This document shows, piece by piece, positions 35,981 to 45,166 of a stretch of DNA of 64,000 bases. The translations under genes and the position numbers were made by a program. The stretch's first letter is position 1, and each line of letters begins with the position of its first letter. The DNA is from Cupriavidus alkaliphilus (lineage in GTDB: Bacteria > Pseudomonadota > Gammaproteobacteria > Burkholderiales > Burkholderiaceae): assembly GCF_900094595.1 (NCBI RefSeq), contig NZ_FMAD01000004.1:248001-312000 (forward strand). The letters are read 5' to 3'. The notes below the pieces were generated by a model, which saw only the letters and a program-made list of their open reading frames with translations, had not been told where the DNA came from and made no database searches.

Positions 35981-37669
35981 ATGCAGATCCTGCTATCCCT
36001 GATGTCCGGTGTCGCCCTGCTGATCTGGGGCACGCACGTCACGCGCCACGGCATGCTGGAGGTACTGGGGCCGCGCCTGCGCCTGGTGCTGGCCGCCGGC
36101 ACCGCCAGCCCGCTGCGCGGCTTCCTGGCGGGCCTGGGTGTCACCGCGCTGATCCAGAGCAGCAGCGCGACCGCGCTGATGACCAGCGCCTTCGTCGCCG
36201 GCGGGCTGGTCTCGCTGCCTGCGGCGCTGCCGATCGTGCTGGGCGCCGATGTCGGCACCAGCGTGATGGCGCGCCTGCTGGCGGTCGACATCGCGTGGCT
36301 GTCGCCGCTGCTGCTGGTCGCCGGCATCGGCCTGCGCCTGTCGGGCAAGGCCAGCGTGCGCGGGCAGGCCGGCGAAGTCGTGGTCGGACTCGGGCTGATC
36401 ACGCTGGCGCTGCAGCTGATCCGGCTCTATACCGCCCCGCTGCTGCATGCCGACATCGTGCGCGCCATGTTTAACGCCCTTGGCAGCGACGCCCTGCTGG
36501 CGGTGGTGGTGGGCGCGCTGGTGACCCTGCTCGCCTATTCCAGCCTGGCGGCAGTGCTGCTCACCGCCACGCTGGCCATGGCCGGCGTGATTGCACCTGC
36601 CACCGCGCTGCCGCTGGTGCTCGGCGCCAACCTGGGCAGCGGCCTGATTGCGTGCCTGGCCAATGCCGGCGGCGCACCGGCCGCGCGCCGGGTGTCGCTG
36701 GCCAACCTGCTGTTCCGCATCATCGGCGTACTGGCCTGCCTGCCGCTGCTCGATGCCGTGCCATCGTTACTGGCGCGCCTTGGCAGCCAGGCCGGCACCA
36801 TGGCGATCGATTTCCACCTGGCCTTCAACCTGGCGCTGGCGGCGACGCTGGTCTGGTTCGTCAACCCGGTGGCGGCGCTGTGCATGCGCTGGCTGCCCGA
36901 TGCGCGGCACGATGCCGAGCCCCCCGGGGCCCGTTACCTGAGCCAGGGCGACCTGCAGCACCCGTCGGTCGCGCTCGGCAATGCGGCGCGCGAGGTGGTG
37001 CGCATCGGCGACGTCATCGAAGAAATGCTGCAGGGCATGAAGCTGGCGATCGCCGGCAACGACCGCGCCCTGAATGCCCGCTGCCGCGCCCTCGACGACC
37101 GCATCGATGAACTGTACTCGTCGGTCAAGCTGTACCTGACCGACGTCGCGGCCACGCGCCTTGGCGAACAGGACGCCGCGCGCTGGGATGACATCATGCT
37201 GGTCAACATCAATCTCGAGTATGTCGGCGACATCGTCGAGCGGGTGCTGCTGGACCTGGACCAGCGCAAGCTCAGCCGCAACCTCCGTTTCTCGGACGCA
37301 GGCAGCGCCGAGCTGCTCGACCTGTGCGACCTGCTGGTGGCCCACCTGCGCACCAGGCTGTCGCTGTTCGTTGCCAACGACCGCGTCGCCGCGGCATTGC
37401 TGCGCGATTGCGCTGCCGAGTTCCAGGGACGCGCCGAGCGCTTCACCGCGCGCCATATTGCGCGTGTGGCGCAGCGGCTTGCGCCGAGCGTGGAGACCAG
37501 TGCGTTGCATCTGGATATCCTGCGGGAGTTGTCGCAGATGAGTGCATTGTTGTGTGCGGCGCCGGCGGTGTCCCTGGGGTCTTGCGGGGGATCCCTGCTG
37601 AAGAAGGCGGCCAGTCACGACCGCCCGTTCCTCACGCAACCCGCTTCGCCCGCATCCTCAAATCACTGA
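35981..37669 (+). CDS. Na/Pi cotransporter-family protein with C-terminal PhoU-like domain
   Basis: Membrane protein of 562 residues. Eight to nine helices form two repeats: the first holds the family motif LIQSSSATALMTSAFVAGG, while the second is degenerate (LAYSSLAAVLLTATLAMAG, lacking the glutamine). From about residue 335 a helical PhoU-like domain follows (AAREVVRIGDVIEEMLQGMK; NINLEYVGDIVERVLLDLD). NptA-type proteins move phosphate with sodium; those with a PhoU tail, such as E. coli YjbB, can export it. Here, behind phnA, export of surplus phosphate is plausible. The 3' end overlaps the convergent TctA gene by 38 bp. Confidence 0.84.
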   Translation: MQILLSLMSGVALLIWGTHVTRHGMLEVLGPRLRLVLAAGTASPLRGFLAGLGVTALIQSSSATALMTSAFVAGGLVSLPAALPIVLGADVGTSVMARLLAVDIAWLSPLLLVAGIGLRLSGKASVRGQAGEVVVGLGLITLALQLIRLYTAPLLHADIVRAMFNALGSDALLAVVVGALVTLLAYSSLAAVLLTATLAMAGVIAPATALPLVLGANLGSGLIACLANAGGAPAARRVSLANLLFRIIGVLACLPLLDAVPSLLARLGSQAGTMAIDFHLAFNLALAATLVWFVNPVAALCMRWLPDARHDAEPPGARYLSQGDLQHPSVALGNAAREVVRIGDVIEEMLQGMKLAIAGNDRALNARCRALDDRIDELYSSVKLYLTDVAATRLGEQDAARWDDIMLVNINLEYVGDIVERVLLDLDQRKLSRNLRFSDAGSAELLDLCDLLVAHLRTRLSLFVANDRVAAALLRDCAAEFQGRAERFTARHIARVAQRLAPSVETSALHLDILRELSQMSALLCAAPAVSLGSCGGSLLKKAASHDRPFLTQPASPASSNH

Positions 37670-39128
37670 CCACCGGCCACACCAGCACAAACACGGCCAG
37701 CCCCATGATCGTCCCCACCAGCCCATTCGACCAGAACACATCCAACGCCCCGGACGACACCAGCATCGTTTGCCGGAACGCGTCCTCGGCCCGGTCGCCC
37801 AGCACCAGCGCCAGCACCATCGGCGCCAACGGGTAATCCAGCTTCTTCAGCACATAGCCCACCACGCCGAAGCCCAGCATCAGCCAGACGTCGAACAACG
37901 CGCCGTTCACGGTGTACGCGCCGATCGCGCAGATCACCAGGATCAGCGGCGCGATGATCGAGAACGGAATGCGCAGGATCGCGGCGAACAGCGGCACCGT
38001 CGACAGCACCACGATCAGCCCGACGATATTGCCCAGGTACATGCTGGCGATCAGCCCCCATACGAACGGCCCCTGCTCGGCGAACAGCAGCGGCCCCGGC
38101 TGCAGGCCCCAGATCATCAGGCCGCCCAGCAGCACCGCCGCGGTGGCGGAACCGGGAATGCCCAGTGCCAGCATCGGCAGCAGCGCGCTGGTGCCGGCCG
38201 CATGCGCGGCGGTCTCGGGTGCGACCACCCCTTCGACGTTGCCCTGCCCGAACGAATCGGGATCCCTGGCCATGCGCTTGGCCACGCCATAGCCCATGAA
38301 CGACGCCGCGGTGGCGCCGCCCGGGGTGATGCCCAGCCAGCAGCCGATCACCGACGAGCGCACCACGGTCAGCCAGTAGCGCGGCAACTCGGCCCAGGTC
38401 TTCAGCACCACCTTCAGGTCGATGCGAGCCTGCTTGCCGCGGAAGGCCACGCCCTCCTCCATCGTCATCAGGATCTCGCTGATGCCGAACAGGCCGATCA
38501 CCGCCACCAGGAAGTCGAAGCCGCGCAGCAGCTCGGTCGAGCCGAAGGTCATGCGCAGCGTGCCCGATACCGTGTCCATGCCGACCGCCGCCAGCACGAA
38601 GCCCAGGCACATCGCGATCAGGATCTTGGGCTTGGACTCCTTGCCCATGCCGACGAAGCTGCAGAAGGTCAGCAGGTACACCGCGAAGAACTCGGGCGGG
38701 CCAAAGCGCAGCGCGAACTTTGCCACCAGCGGCGCCAGGAAGGTGATCAGCAGCACGCCGGCCAGCGCACCCAGGCACGAACCGGTGAAGGCCGAGGTCA
38801 GCGCCTTGCCGGCCTCGCCGCGCTGCGCCATCGGGTAGCCGTCGAAGGTGGTGGCCACCGACCAGGCCTCGCCCGGAATATTGAACAGGATCGAGGTGAT
38901 CGCCCCGCCGAACAATGCGCCCCAATAGATGCAGGACAGCATGATGATGGCCGACACCGGGTCCATCGAAAACGTCAGCGGCAGCAGGATCGCCACGCCA
39001 TTGGGGCCGCCCAGGCCGGGCAGCACGCCCACCACGATGCCAAGCAGGATGCCGACGAACATCAGGCCGACGTTCTGCCATGACAGCGCCACGGCGAAGC
39101 CGCCCATCAATGCATTGAGTTCATCCAT
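37632..39128 (-). CDS. tctA: Tripartite tricarboxylate transporter, large membrane subunit
   Basis: TctA-type permease of 498 residues with about 12 helices. The N-terminal signature VGILLGIVVGVLPGLGGPNG is intact, followed by PVSAIIMLSCIYWGALFGGAITSILFNIPGEAWSV and a second inverted GLxPGG-like segment (GCWLGITPGGATAASFMGYG). It works with TctB in the inner membrane and the periplasmic receptor TctC, driven by the proton or sodium gradient. The ATG at 39128, 13 bp after tctB, is chosen; the open frame further upstream overlaps tctB. Last gene of the aminotransferase/dehydrogenase/aldolase/TctCBA operon. Confidence 0.92.
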   Translation of the reverse strand: MDELNALMGGFAVALSWQNVGLMFVGILLGIVVGVLPGLGGPNGVAILLPLTFSMDPVSAIIMLSCIYWGALFGGAITSILFNIPGEAWSVATTFDGYPMAQRGEAGKALTSAFTGSCLGALAGVLLITFLAPLVAKFALRFGPPEFFAVYLLTFCSFVGMGKESKPKILIAMCLGFVLAAVGMDTVSGTLRMTFGSTELLRGFDFLVAVIGLFGISEILMTMEEGVAFRGKQARIDLKVVLKTWAELPRYWLTVVRSSVIGCWLGITPGGATAASFMGYGVAKRMARDPDSFGQGNVEGVVAPETAAHAAGTSALLPMLALGIPGSATAAVLLGGLMIWGLQPGPLLFAEQGPFVWGLIASMYLGNIVGLIVVLSTVPLFAAILRIPFSIIAPLILVICAIGAYTVNGALFDVWLMLGFGVVGYVLKKLDYPLAPMVLALVLGDRAEDAFRQTMLVSSGALDVFWSNGLVGTIMGLAVFVLVWPVVSDLRMRAKRVA

Positions 39129-39141
39129 GACCGGCCCCTCC

Positions 39142-39648
39142 CTAGTAGCCCAGCGCCGCTTCGAGCGGGCCCTTGGGCAACGGTACGCGGAACTGGATCT
39201 CGAAGATCCAGAACAGCAAGGCATTGACGCCGACGCCGATCAGCGCGGCCTTCCACCACGCCGCCTTGCCCACCCACACCATGAAGCCGGCGATGAAGGC
39301 CGCCGACGCGACGTAGATGCCGAGCAGCCCGATCAACCCGACATACACGGTCAGCGGCACCAGGATCACGCCGACCTGCCGCAGTTGCTGCCATGTCGCA
39401 AACACGGCGGCGCGGTCCCCGCGCAGCGCCTGCACGCCCACCAGCACGCTGCAGACCAGGATGATGATCCCGACCCGCATCGGGAAATAGCCCGCTTCGG
39501 GCCCGTCCGGCGCCCAGCCGGCGCCGATGGCATGGTTGCTCCAGATCACCACCAGCGCGCCGGCCAGCAGGCATAGCGCCACTGCCAGTTCAACCGCCTT
39601 GACCGAGATGCCGGCGCCCGCATGCGCCGTTTCCTGTTGTGAATCCAT
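39142..39648 (-). CDS. tctB: Tripartite tricarboxylate transporter, small membrane subunit
   Basis: TctB-family protein of 168 residues with four helices (ELAVALCLLAGALVVIW; GIIILVCSVLVGVQAL; LVPLTVYVGLIGLLGIYVAS; AALIGVGVNALLFWIFEI). The PEAGYFPMRVGIIILVCS stretch is typical of the family. It completes the TctCBA set between the receptor (71 bp upstream) and the large subunit. Confidence 0.9.
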   Translation of the reverse strand: MDSQQETAHAGAGISVKAVELAVALCLLAGALVVIWSNHAIGAGWAPDGPEAGYFPMRVGIIILVCSVLVGVQALRGDRAAVFATWQQLRQVGVILVPLTVYVGLIGLLGIYVASAAFIAGFMVWVGKAAWWKAALIGVGVNALLFWIFEIQFRVPLPKGPLEAALGY

Positions 39649-39719
39649 GTTGTCCCCTGCCTTGCTTCAGGTCATCGGCTGCGCCGCGCGGCGCAGCCCG
39701 TTGGTGATCCGTGCCAGCG

Positions 39720-40715
39720 TCAGCGCGCGGCGACGAAGCCCGCCTCCTTGATGATGTCGCGGTGCGCGGCTTCGTCGCGCGCCAGGAAGTCGGTCAGCGC
39801 CTTGCCGGTCAGGAACTCGTTCTTCAGCGCGTTCTTCTCCAGGTATTCCTTCCACTCGGGGGTGGCCACGATCTTCTGCATCAGGTCCACGTAGTACTTC
39901 TGCTGTTCCGGGGTCACGCCGCCCGGCATCATGAACACGCGCAGCATCTGGTATTGCACGTCGAGGCCCTGCTCCTTGCAGGTCGGCACGTCATGCCAGC
40001 TCTGGGTCTGCGTGACCTTGCCGTTGTAGGCCATGCGCTCCGGCGCGAACACGCACAGCGCGCGATGCTCGCCGGCGCGCCACTGGCCGATCGATTCGGA
40101 CGGGTTGTTCACGTTGGCGTCGATATGCTGGCCCGACAGCTGCGTGGCGGCCTCGCCGCCGCCCTTGTACGGCACATAGATAAAGCGGGTGCCGGCCTTC
40201 TTCTGCACCAGCGCGCTGATGATCTGGTCTTCGCGCTTGGAGCTGGTGCCGCCGACCTTGATCTTGCCCGCGCTGGCCTTGGACGCGTCGATGAACTGCG
40301 CGACGGACTTGTACGGTGCCGCGGCATTGGTCCACAGCACGAACTCGTCCTGGGCAATCATCGCCACCGGCGTGAGGTCGCGCCAGCTGAACGGCAGGTG
40401 GCTCACCATCGGCACCGTGTAGAGCGCCGACGAAGCCACCAGCAGCTTGTGCGGGTTGCCTTGCGAGGCCTTGGTGTCCATCAGCCCTTCGGCACCGCTG
40501 GCGCCCGCCTTGTTCAGCACGATCACCGGCTGGCTCATCAGCTTGTGCCGGGCGATGATGCCCTGGATCGACCGTGCCATCTGGTCCGAGGCGCCACCGG
40601 CGCTGAACGGCACCACGATCTCGACCGGCTTGGCCGGCTCCCATGCCCATGCGCTCAGGCAGGCCGTGGCACCCACCACGGCCGCCAGGGTCTTCCTGAC
40701 TGTGTTGCGTTGCAT
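39720..40715 (-). CDS. tctC: Tripartite tricarboxylate transporter receptor (TctC/Bug)
   Basis: Periplasmic receptor of 331 residues. The signal peptide is RKTLAAVVGATACLSAWA with the mature protein starting at WEPAKPVEIVVPFSAGGASD. Other Bug marks are VIVLNKAGASGAEGLMD, FIYVPYKGGGEAATQLSG and HIDANVNNPSE. Unlike the other three Bug receptors in the window it is coded next to tctB and tctA, so it is a dedicated subunit. The upstream enzymes point to a hydroxylated C4-type carboxylate as ligand (inference). Confidence 0.9.
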   Translation of the reverse strand: MQRNTVRKTLAAVVGATACLSAWAWEPAKPVEIVVPFSAGGASDQMARSIQGIIARHKLMSQPVIVLNKAGASGAEGLMDTKASQGNPHKLLVASSALYTVPMVSHLPFSWRDLTPVAMIAQDEFVLWTNAAAPYKSVAQFIDASKASAGKIKVGGTSSKREDQIISALVQKKAGTRFIYVPYKGGGEAATQLSGQHIDANVNNPSESIGQWRAGEHRALCVFAPERMAYNGKVTQTQSWHDVPTCKEQGLDVQYQMLRVFMMPGGVTPEQQKYYVDLMQKIVATPEWKEYLEKNALKNEFLTGKALTDFLARDEAAHRDIIKEAGFVAAR

Positions 40716-40798
40716 CGTTGGTCTCCTTTGGCTTTGACTACCCGGTGCCGCTTGTTGCGGCTCTTTTCTCTTCTCTTTATCTGCGCTGCCGCGCGGCG

Positions 40799-41965
40799 TC
40801 AGCGGCTCAGGCCGCGCGCCGCGATGTCCCACAGCTCGGCCACATGCCCGTCGCGGCAGCACACGTATTGCGCGTGCAGGTTCGCGGTGGGGTCGCAATG
40901 GCCGGGCACCAGCCAGAGCTTGCTGCCCAGCAGGGCCTGGCCGCCTTCGTCCAGCACCTGCAGCACGCCGTGCTCGTCGTTGGCCGCGATATAGCGCAGC
41001 CACTCGCTCCCGGGGCCGGACCACAGGCGCGGCAGGCCGGAATCCACCGCGAGCGACTTCAGGCCCGCATCGCACACCGCCACGCCGGCGCGCGCGGTGC
41101 TCATCACCGTGGTCGCCAGGAACAGGCCGTGCCGCGGCTGGAAGCGCCCGGGCCATTCGCTGGCGCCATAGTGGCCGTCCAGGAACACGTAGCTGCCGGG
41201 CTGGATCTCGGTATAGACGCCGCTCTCGCAATCGAACTCCGCGGTGCCGCTGCCGCCGCCGGTGATGACCGGGCAGGCGATGCCGCGGGCACGCAGGTGC
41301 GCCACGTAGGCGCCCGCCTGCTCGGCGGCGCGCCGGGCCGCGTCGCGGCGCTGCGTCCAGTGCGCCAGGTGCTGGGCGCCGCCGTGATACGCCTGCAGCC
41401 CGCCGAAATGCAGCGACGGCGCCTCGCCGATCGCATCGGCCAGCCGGCTCAGCGCTTCGGGGCTGTCGACACCGCATCGCCCCTGCCCGACATCGGCTTC
41501 CGCCAGCACGGTGATGCGCACGCCGCCGGCCGTCGCGGCGGCGGCGATCGCGGATACCTGGCGCAGGTCGTCCACGCAAACGCTCAGGTCGACATGCCGG
41601 GCCAGCTCCACCGCCATCGCCAGCTTGTCGGCGCCGACGAACTCGTTGCTGATATGGACGCTGGCGATGCCGGCGGCGGCAAACGGATAAGCCTCGCTGA
41701 GCTTCTGGCAGCAGATGCCCACCGCGCCGGCGGCGATCTGCCGCTGCGCGATCGCGACCGACTTGTGCGCCTTGGCATGCGGGCGCAGCGCCACACCGCC
41801 GGCATCGGCAAGCGACTGCATCCGGGCTACGTTCTGGTCGAAAGCATCGAGGTCGACCAGCAGCGCCGGCGTGCCGACGTCCTCGACGCGATCGCCGATC
41901 TTTGCCGGCGCCGGCAGCTGCAGGCGGGCACGGGCGTGGACGGGATTGCGCATCGGCTCAGTCAT
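40799..41965 (-). CDS. D-threonine aldolase/3-hydroxy-D-aspartate aldolase-type PLP enzyme
   Basis: PLP enzyme of 388 residues with an alanine-racemase-like N-terminal barrel and DSD1-type C-terminal domain. The PLP lysine is K65 in RPHAKAHKS; VITGGGSGTAEFD binds the phosphate. Near the C-terminus VPGHCDPT (H356, D358) is the divalent-metal site of D-threonine and 3-hydroxy-D-aspartate aldolases. The reaction would split a D-3-hydroxy amino acid into glycine plus an aldehyde; with hydroxyaspartate the aldehyde is glyoxylate. The BhcC enzyme of the beta-hydroxyaspartate cycle belongs to the same family. A dehydratase role is also possible. The start overlaps the preceding dehydrogenase by eight bp. 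Confidence 0.83.
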   Translation of the reverse strand: MTEPMRNPVHARARLQLPAPAKIGDRVEDVGTPALLVDLDAFDQNVARMQSLADAGGVALRPHAKAHKSVAIAQRQIAAGAVGICCQKLSEAYPFAAAGIASVHISNEFVGADKLAMAVELARHVDLSVCVDDLRQVSAIAAAATAGGVRITVLAEADVGQGRCGVDSPEALSRLADAIGEAPSLHFGGLQAYHGGAQHLAHWTQRRDAARRAAEQAGAYVAHLRARGIACPVITGGGSGTAEFDCESGVYTEIQPGSYVFLDGHYGASEWPGRFQPRHGLFLATTVMSTARAGVAVCDAGLKSLAVDSGLPRLWSGPGSEWLRYIAANDEHGVLQVLDEGGQALLGSKLWLVPGHCDPTANLHAQYVCCRDGHVAELWDIAARGLSR

Positions 41966-44900
41966 GGCGGCCGCCCTCCAGCGCCATCGCCAGCACTCTT
42001 GCCACATGCATCGCCTCGGCCTGCGCGCCGTCGCGGATCTGGTGGCGGCAACTGGTGCCGTCCGCGACCACGACGGCATCGGCGCCGCGCCGGCGCACCG
42101 CCGGCAGCAGCGACAGTTCGGCCATCGCCTGCGATGCTTCGAAGTGCTCGGCCTCATAGCCGAAGCTGCCGGCCATGCCGCAGCACGACGACTCCACCGG
42201 TGCCACCTTCAGGCCCGGAATCCATCCCAGCACGGTCTGCACCGGCGTGAAGGCATCGAACGCCTTCTGGTGGCAGTGCCCGTGCACAATGGCCTCGGAG
42301 ACCTGCAGCGGCCGCAGCGGCAACGCCAGCCGGCCCGCCTGGCGCTCGCGCACCAGGAACTCCTCGAACAGGAACGACAGGCTGGCCAGCTGGCGCGCCT
42401 CGTCGCCATAGCCGTAGCCCAGGAACTCGTCGCGCAGCGACAGCAGGCACGATGGCTCCAGGCCGACCACCGGCACGCCGCGCTCGACGAAGGGACGCAG
42501 TGTGTCGAGCAGGCGCCGCGCCTCGGCCTTCGCCTCGTCAACCAGGCCCGCGGCGAGGAAGGTCCGGCCGCAGCACAGCGGACGTTCGCCTGCGCGGGTG
42601 TTGAAGTGCACGGTATAGCCTGCGGCTTCCAGCACGGCCTGCGCGGCGCGCGCATTGTCGGGCTCCATGTAGTTGCTGAAGGTATCGACGAAGAGCAGCA
42701 CTTCGCGGCCATCGGCGTTGCTGCCGGCATCGCTGGCTGTGCCGCGGCGGCCCGCCAGGAACGGCGCGGCGAAGCGCGGCAGCGACCGCTGCGGGGCAAA
42801 CCCGAGCGCGCGCTTGATCCAGCCGGAAACCCCGGGCAGGCTGTCGGCCAGCGCCAGCAGGCCCGGCACGCGGCTGGCCGCCGGTGCGTAGCGCGGCAGG
42901 AATGCGACCATGCGCTCGCGCAGGCTGATGCCGTGCCGGCTGGTCCACGCGTGGCGCGCCTCGATCTTGAACTTCGCCATGTCGACGCCGGTCGGGCAGT
43001 CGCGCTTGCAGCCCTTGCACGAGACGCACAGGTCCAGCGCCTCCTTCACTTCCGCGCTGGCCAGCCCGTCGCCGCCGAGCTGTCCGGTCAGCGCCAGCCG
43101 CAGCGTGTTGGCGCGGCCGCGCGTGACGTGCTGCTCGTCCTTGGTCACGCGATAGCTGGGGCACATGGTGCCGGCGTCGAACTTGCGGCAGTGGCCGTTG
43201 TTGTTGCACATCTCCACGGCCGAGGCGAGGCCATGCGTGGCGGTATCGTTGCCCGTGCCCGGCGCGGTCTCGGCGCCCGTCATCGGATCGCGCCGCACGT
43301 TCCAGGCCGACCAGTCCAGCGCCGGCGTCAGCGGCAACGCGGCGTAGCCGGGCGCGAAGCGGAAGTTCTCGCGCGCATCCATGCGGGGCGGGCGCACGAT
43401 CTTGTCGGGGTTGAAGCGGTTGTCCGGATCGAACAGCGCCTTGATCTCGCTGAACGCGGCGTTGATGCGCGGGCCGTATTGCCAGGCCACCCATTCGCCG
43501 CGGCACAGGCCGTCGCCGTGCTCGCCGGAATAGGCGCCCTTGTATTCGCGCACCAGCTCCGCCGCCTCTTGCGCGATCTCGCGCATGCGCAGCGCGCCGT
43601 CGCGGCGCATGTCCAGGATCGGCCGCACGTGCAGCGTGCCGACGCTGGCATGGGCGTACCACGTGCCCTCGGTCTCGTGCTTGTGGAAGACCTCGGTGAG
43701 CCGGCGCGTGTACTCGGCCAGGTGTTCGAGCGGAACCGCGCAATCCTCGATGAACGAGACCGGCTTGCCGTCGCCCTTCATGCTCATCATGATGTTCAGG
43801 CCGGCCTTGCGCACGTCCCACAGCGCCTTCTGCGCCTTCTCCTCCGGCATCTTCACCACCGAGCCCGGCAGGCCCAGGTCGGCCATCAGTTCGGCAAGCC
43901 GGTCCAGTTGCGCCAGCAGCGCCTGGCGGTCGTCGCCGGCGAATTCCACCAGCAGGATGGCCTGTGGATCGCCGGCCAGCGCGCGCTCGACCACCGGGCG
44001 GAAGGCGGGGTTTTCCATCGACAGGTCGATCATGGTGCGATCGACCAGTTCCACCGCCACCGGTTGCAGCGTGACGATATGCTGCGTCAGGTCCATCGCC
44101 TGGTAGAAGGTGGGGAAGTTGACCACGCCCAGCACCTTGTGCGCCGGCAGCGGCGCCAGCTTCAGCGTGAGCTGGCGGCTGCAGGCCAGCGTGCCCTCCG
44201 AACCAACCAGGATATGCGCCAGGTTGGCGTGGCCGTCGTCGGTATAGGCGCGCGGATTCTGGCAGTCGAACAGGTCGATGTTGTAGCCGGCCACGCGGCG
44301 CAGCACCTTGGGCATGCGCTCGGCGATCTCGCCGCGCTCGCGCGTGGCGATGCGCTGCAGCCCATGAAGGATGCCCTCGGCGCGCCCTGCCGCCACCGGT
44401 TGCGCCAGCGAACCGAAGTGGCAATCGCTGCCGTCCGCCAGCACCGCATCGATGGCCAGCACGTTATGCACCATGTTGCCGTAGGCGATCGAGCGCGAGC
44501 CGCACGAGTTGTTGCCGGCCATGCCGCCGATGGTGCATTGCGCCCCGGTGGAAACGTCCACCGGGAACCACAGCCCGTGCGGCCTGAGCCAGGCGTTCAG
44601 GTGGTCCAGCACGATGCCGGGCTCCACCGTCACCGTGCGCGCCTCGGCATCGAAGGCGACCACGTTGTTGAGCCACTTGCTGGTGTCGATCACCAGCGCC
44701 TCGCCCACGGTCTGACCGCACTGGCTGGTGCCGGCGCCGCGGGCCAGCACCGGCACGCGCTGGTCGCGCGCGATGTCGAGCGCGCGCACCAGGTCGGCCT
44801 GGTCGCGCGGCACCACCACGCCGACCGGCGTGATCTGGTAGATGGAGGCGTCGGTGGCATAGCGGCCGCGGGCGGCGCGGTCGAACAGCACGTCGCCGCG

Positions 44901-45002
44901 CAGTTCCTTGCGCAGCAGCGCCGACAGCGGCGAGATGGCCCGGTGCTGCGCTGGCACCAGGTGGATCGGCTTGACCAGCAGGGAGGACGAAGTCATGTTC
45001 AT
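41958..45002 (-). CDS. FAD-linked oxidase with Fe-S/CCG domains (D-2-hydroxyacid dehydrogenase type)
   Basis: Large fused flavin/iron-sulfur dehydrogenase of about 1014 residues, like YdiJ or a GlcD-GlcF fusion. Order: FAD-binding type 4 domain (PVLARGAGTSQCGQTVGEALVID; IGGMAGNNSCGSRSIAYG), FAD oxidase C domain (HASVGTLHVRPILDMR; SGEHGDGLCRGEW), a ferredoxin-like 4Fe-4S part (LCVSCKGCKRDCPTGVDMAK) and two CCG segments (PLCCGRTF; SSCCGMAGSFG). It oxidises a D-2-hydroxyacid, such as glycolate, D-lactate or D-2-hydroxyglutarate, and passes electrons to quinone. Starts at 45002 and 44996 are both possible; no strong ribosome site is seen. It lies between the aminotransferase and the PLP aldolase. 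Confidence 0.87.
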   Translation of the reverse strand: MNMTSSSLLVKPIHLVPAQHRAISPLSALLRKELRGDVLFDRAARGRYATDASIYQITPVGVVVPRDQADLVRALDIARDQRVPVLARGAGTSQCGQTVGEALVIDTSKWLNNVVAFDAEARTVTVEPGIVLDHLNAWLRPHGLWFPVDVSTGAQCTIGGMAGNNSCGSRSIAYGNMVHNVLAIDAVLADGSDCHFGSLAQPVAAGRAEGILHGLQRIATRERGEIAERMPKVLRRVAGYNIDLFDCQNPRAYTDDGHANLAHILVGSEGTLACSRQLTLKLAPLPAHKVLGVVNFPTFYQAMDLTQHIVTLQPVAVELVDRTMIDLSMENPAFRPVVERALAGDPQAILLVEFAGDDRQALLAQLDRLAELMADLGLPGSVVKMPEEKAQKALWDVRKAGLNIMMSMKGDGKPVSFIEDCAVPLEHLAEYTRRLTEVFHKHETEGTWYAHASVGTLHVRPILDMRRDGALRMREIAQEAAELVREYKGAYSGEHGDGLCRGEWVAWQYGPRINAAFSEIKALFDPDNRFNPDKIVRPPRMDARENFRFAPGYAALPLTPALDWSAWNVRRDPMTGAETAPGTGNDTATHGLASAVEMCNNNGHCRKFDAGTMCPSYRVTKDEQHVTRGRANTLRLALTGQLGGDGLASAEVKEALDLCVSCKGCKRDCPTGVDMAKFKIEARHAWTSRHGISLRERMVAFLPRYAPAASRVPGLLALADSLPGVSGWIKRALGFAPQRSLPRFAAPFLAGRRGTASDAGSNADGREVLLFVDTFSNYMEPDNARAAQAVLEAAGYTVHFNTRAGERPLCCGRTFLAAGLVDEAKAEARRLLDTLRPFVERGVPVVGLEPSCLLSLRDEFLGYGYGDEARQLASLSFLFEEFLVRERQAGRLALPLRPLQVSEAIVHGHCHQKAFDAFTPVQTVLGWIPGLKVAPVESSCCGMAGSFGYEAEHFEASQAMAELSLLPAVRRRGADAVVVADGTSCRHQIRDGAQAEAMHVARVLAMALEGGRHD

Positions 45003-45166
45003 GGCATGCAAGAAACAAGGGCTGCGCGCCCACGGCGATGCATGCGGCCGCCTGCGGTGGGCGCATGTCGTGGTGATGCTCCGGCAGGAAAGTCAGGCAG
45101 GCGGCGGACCGTGCCGCGCCCGCCCTGGCCTGCGCGGCTCAGTCGGCTGCGCTCAGTCGGCTGTGC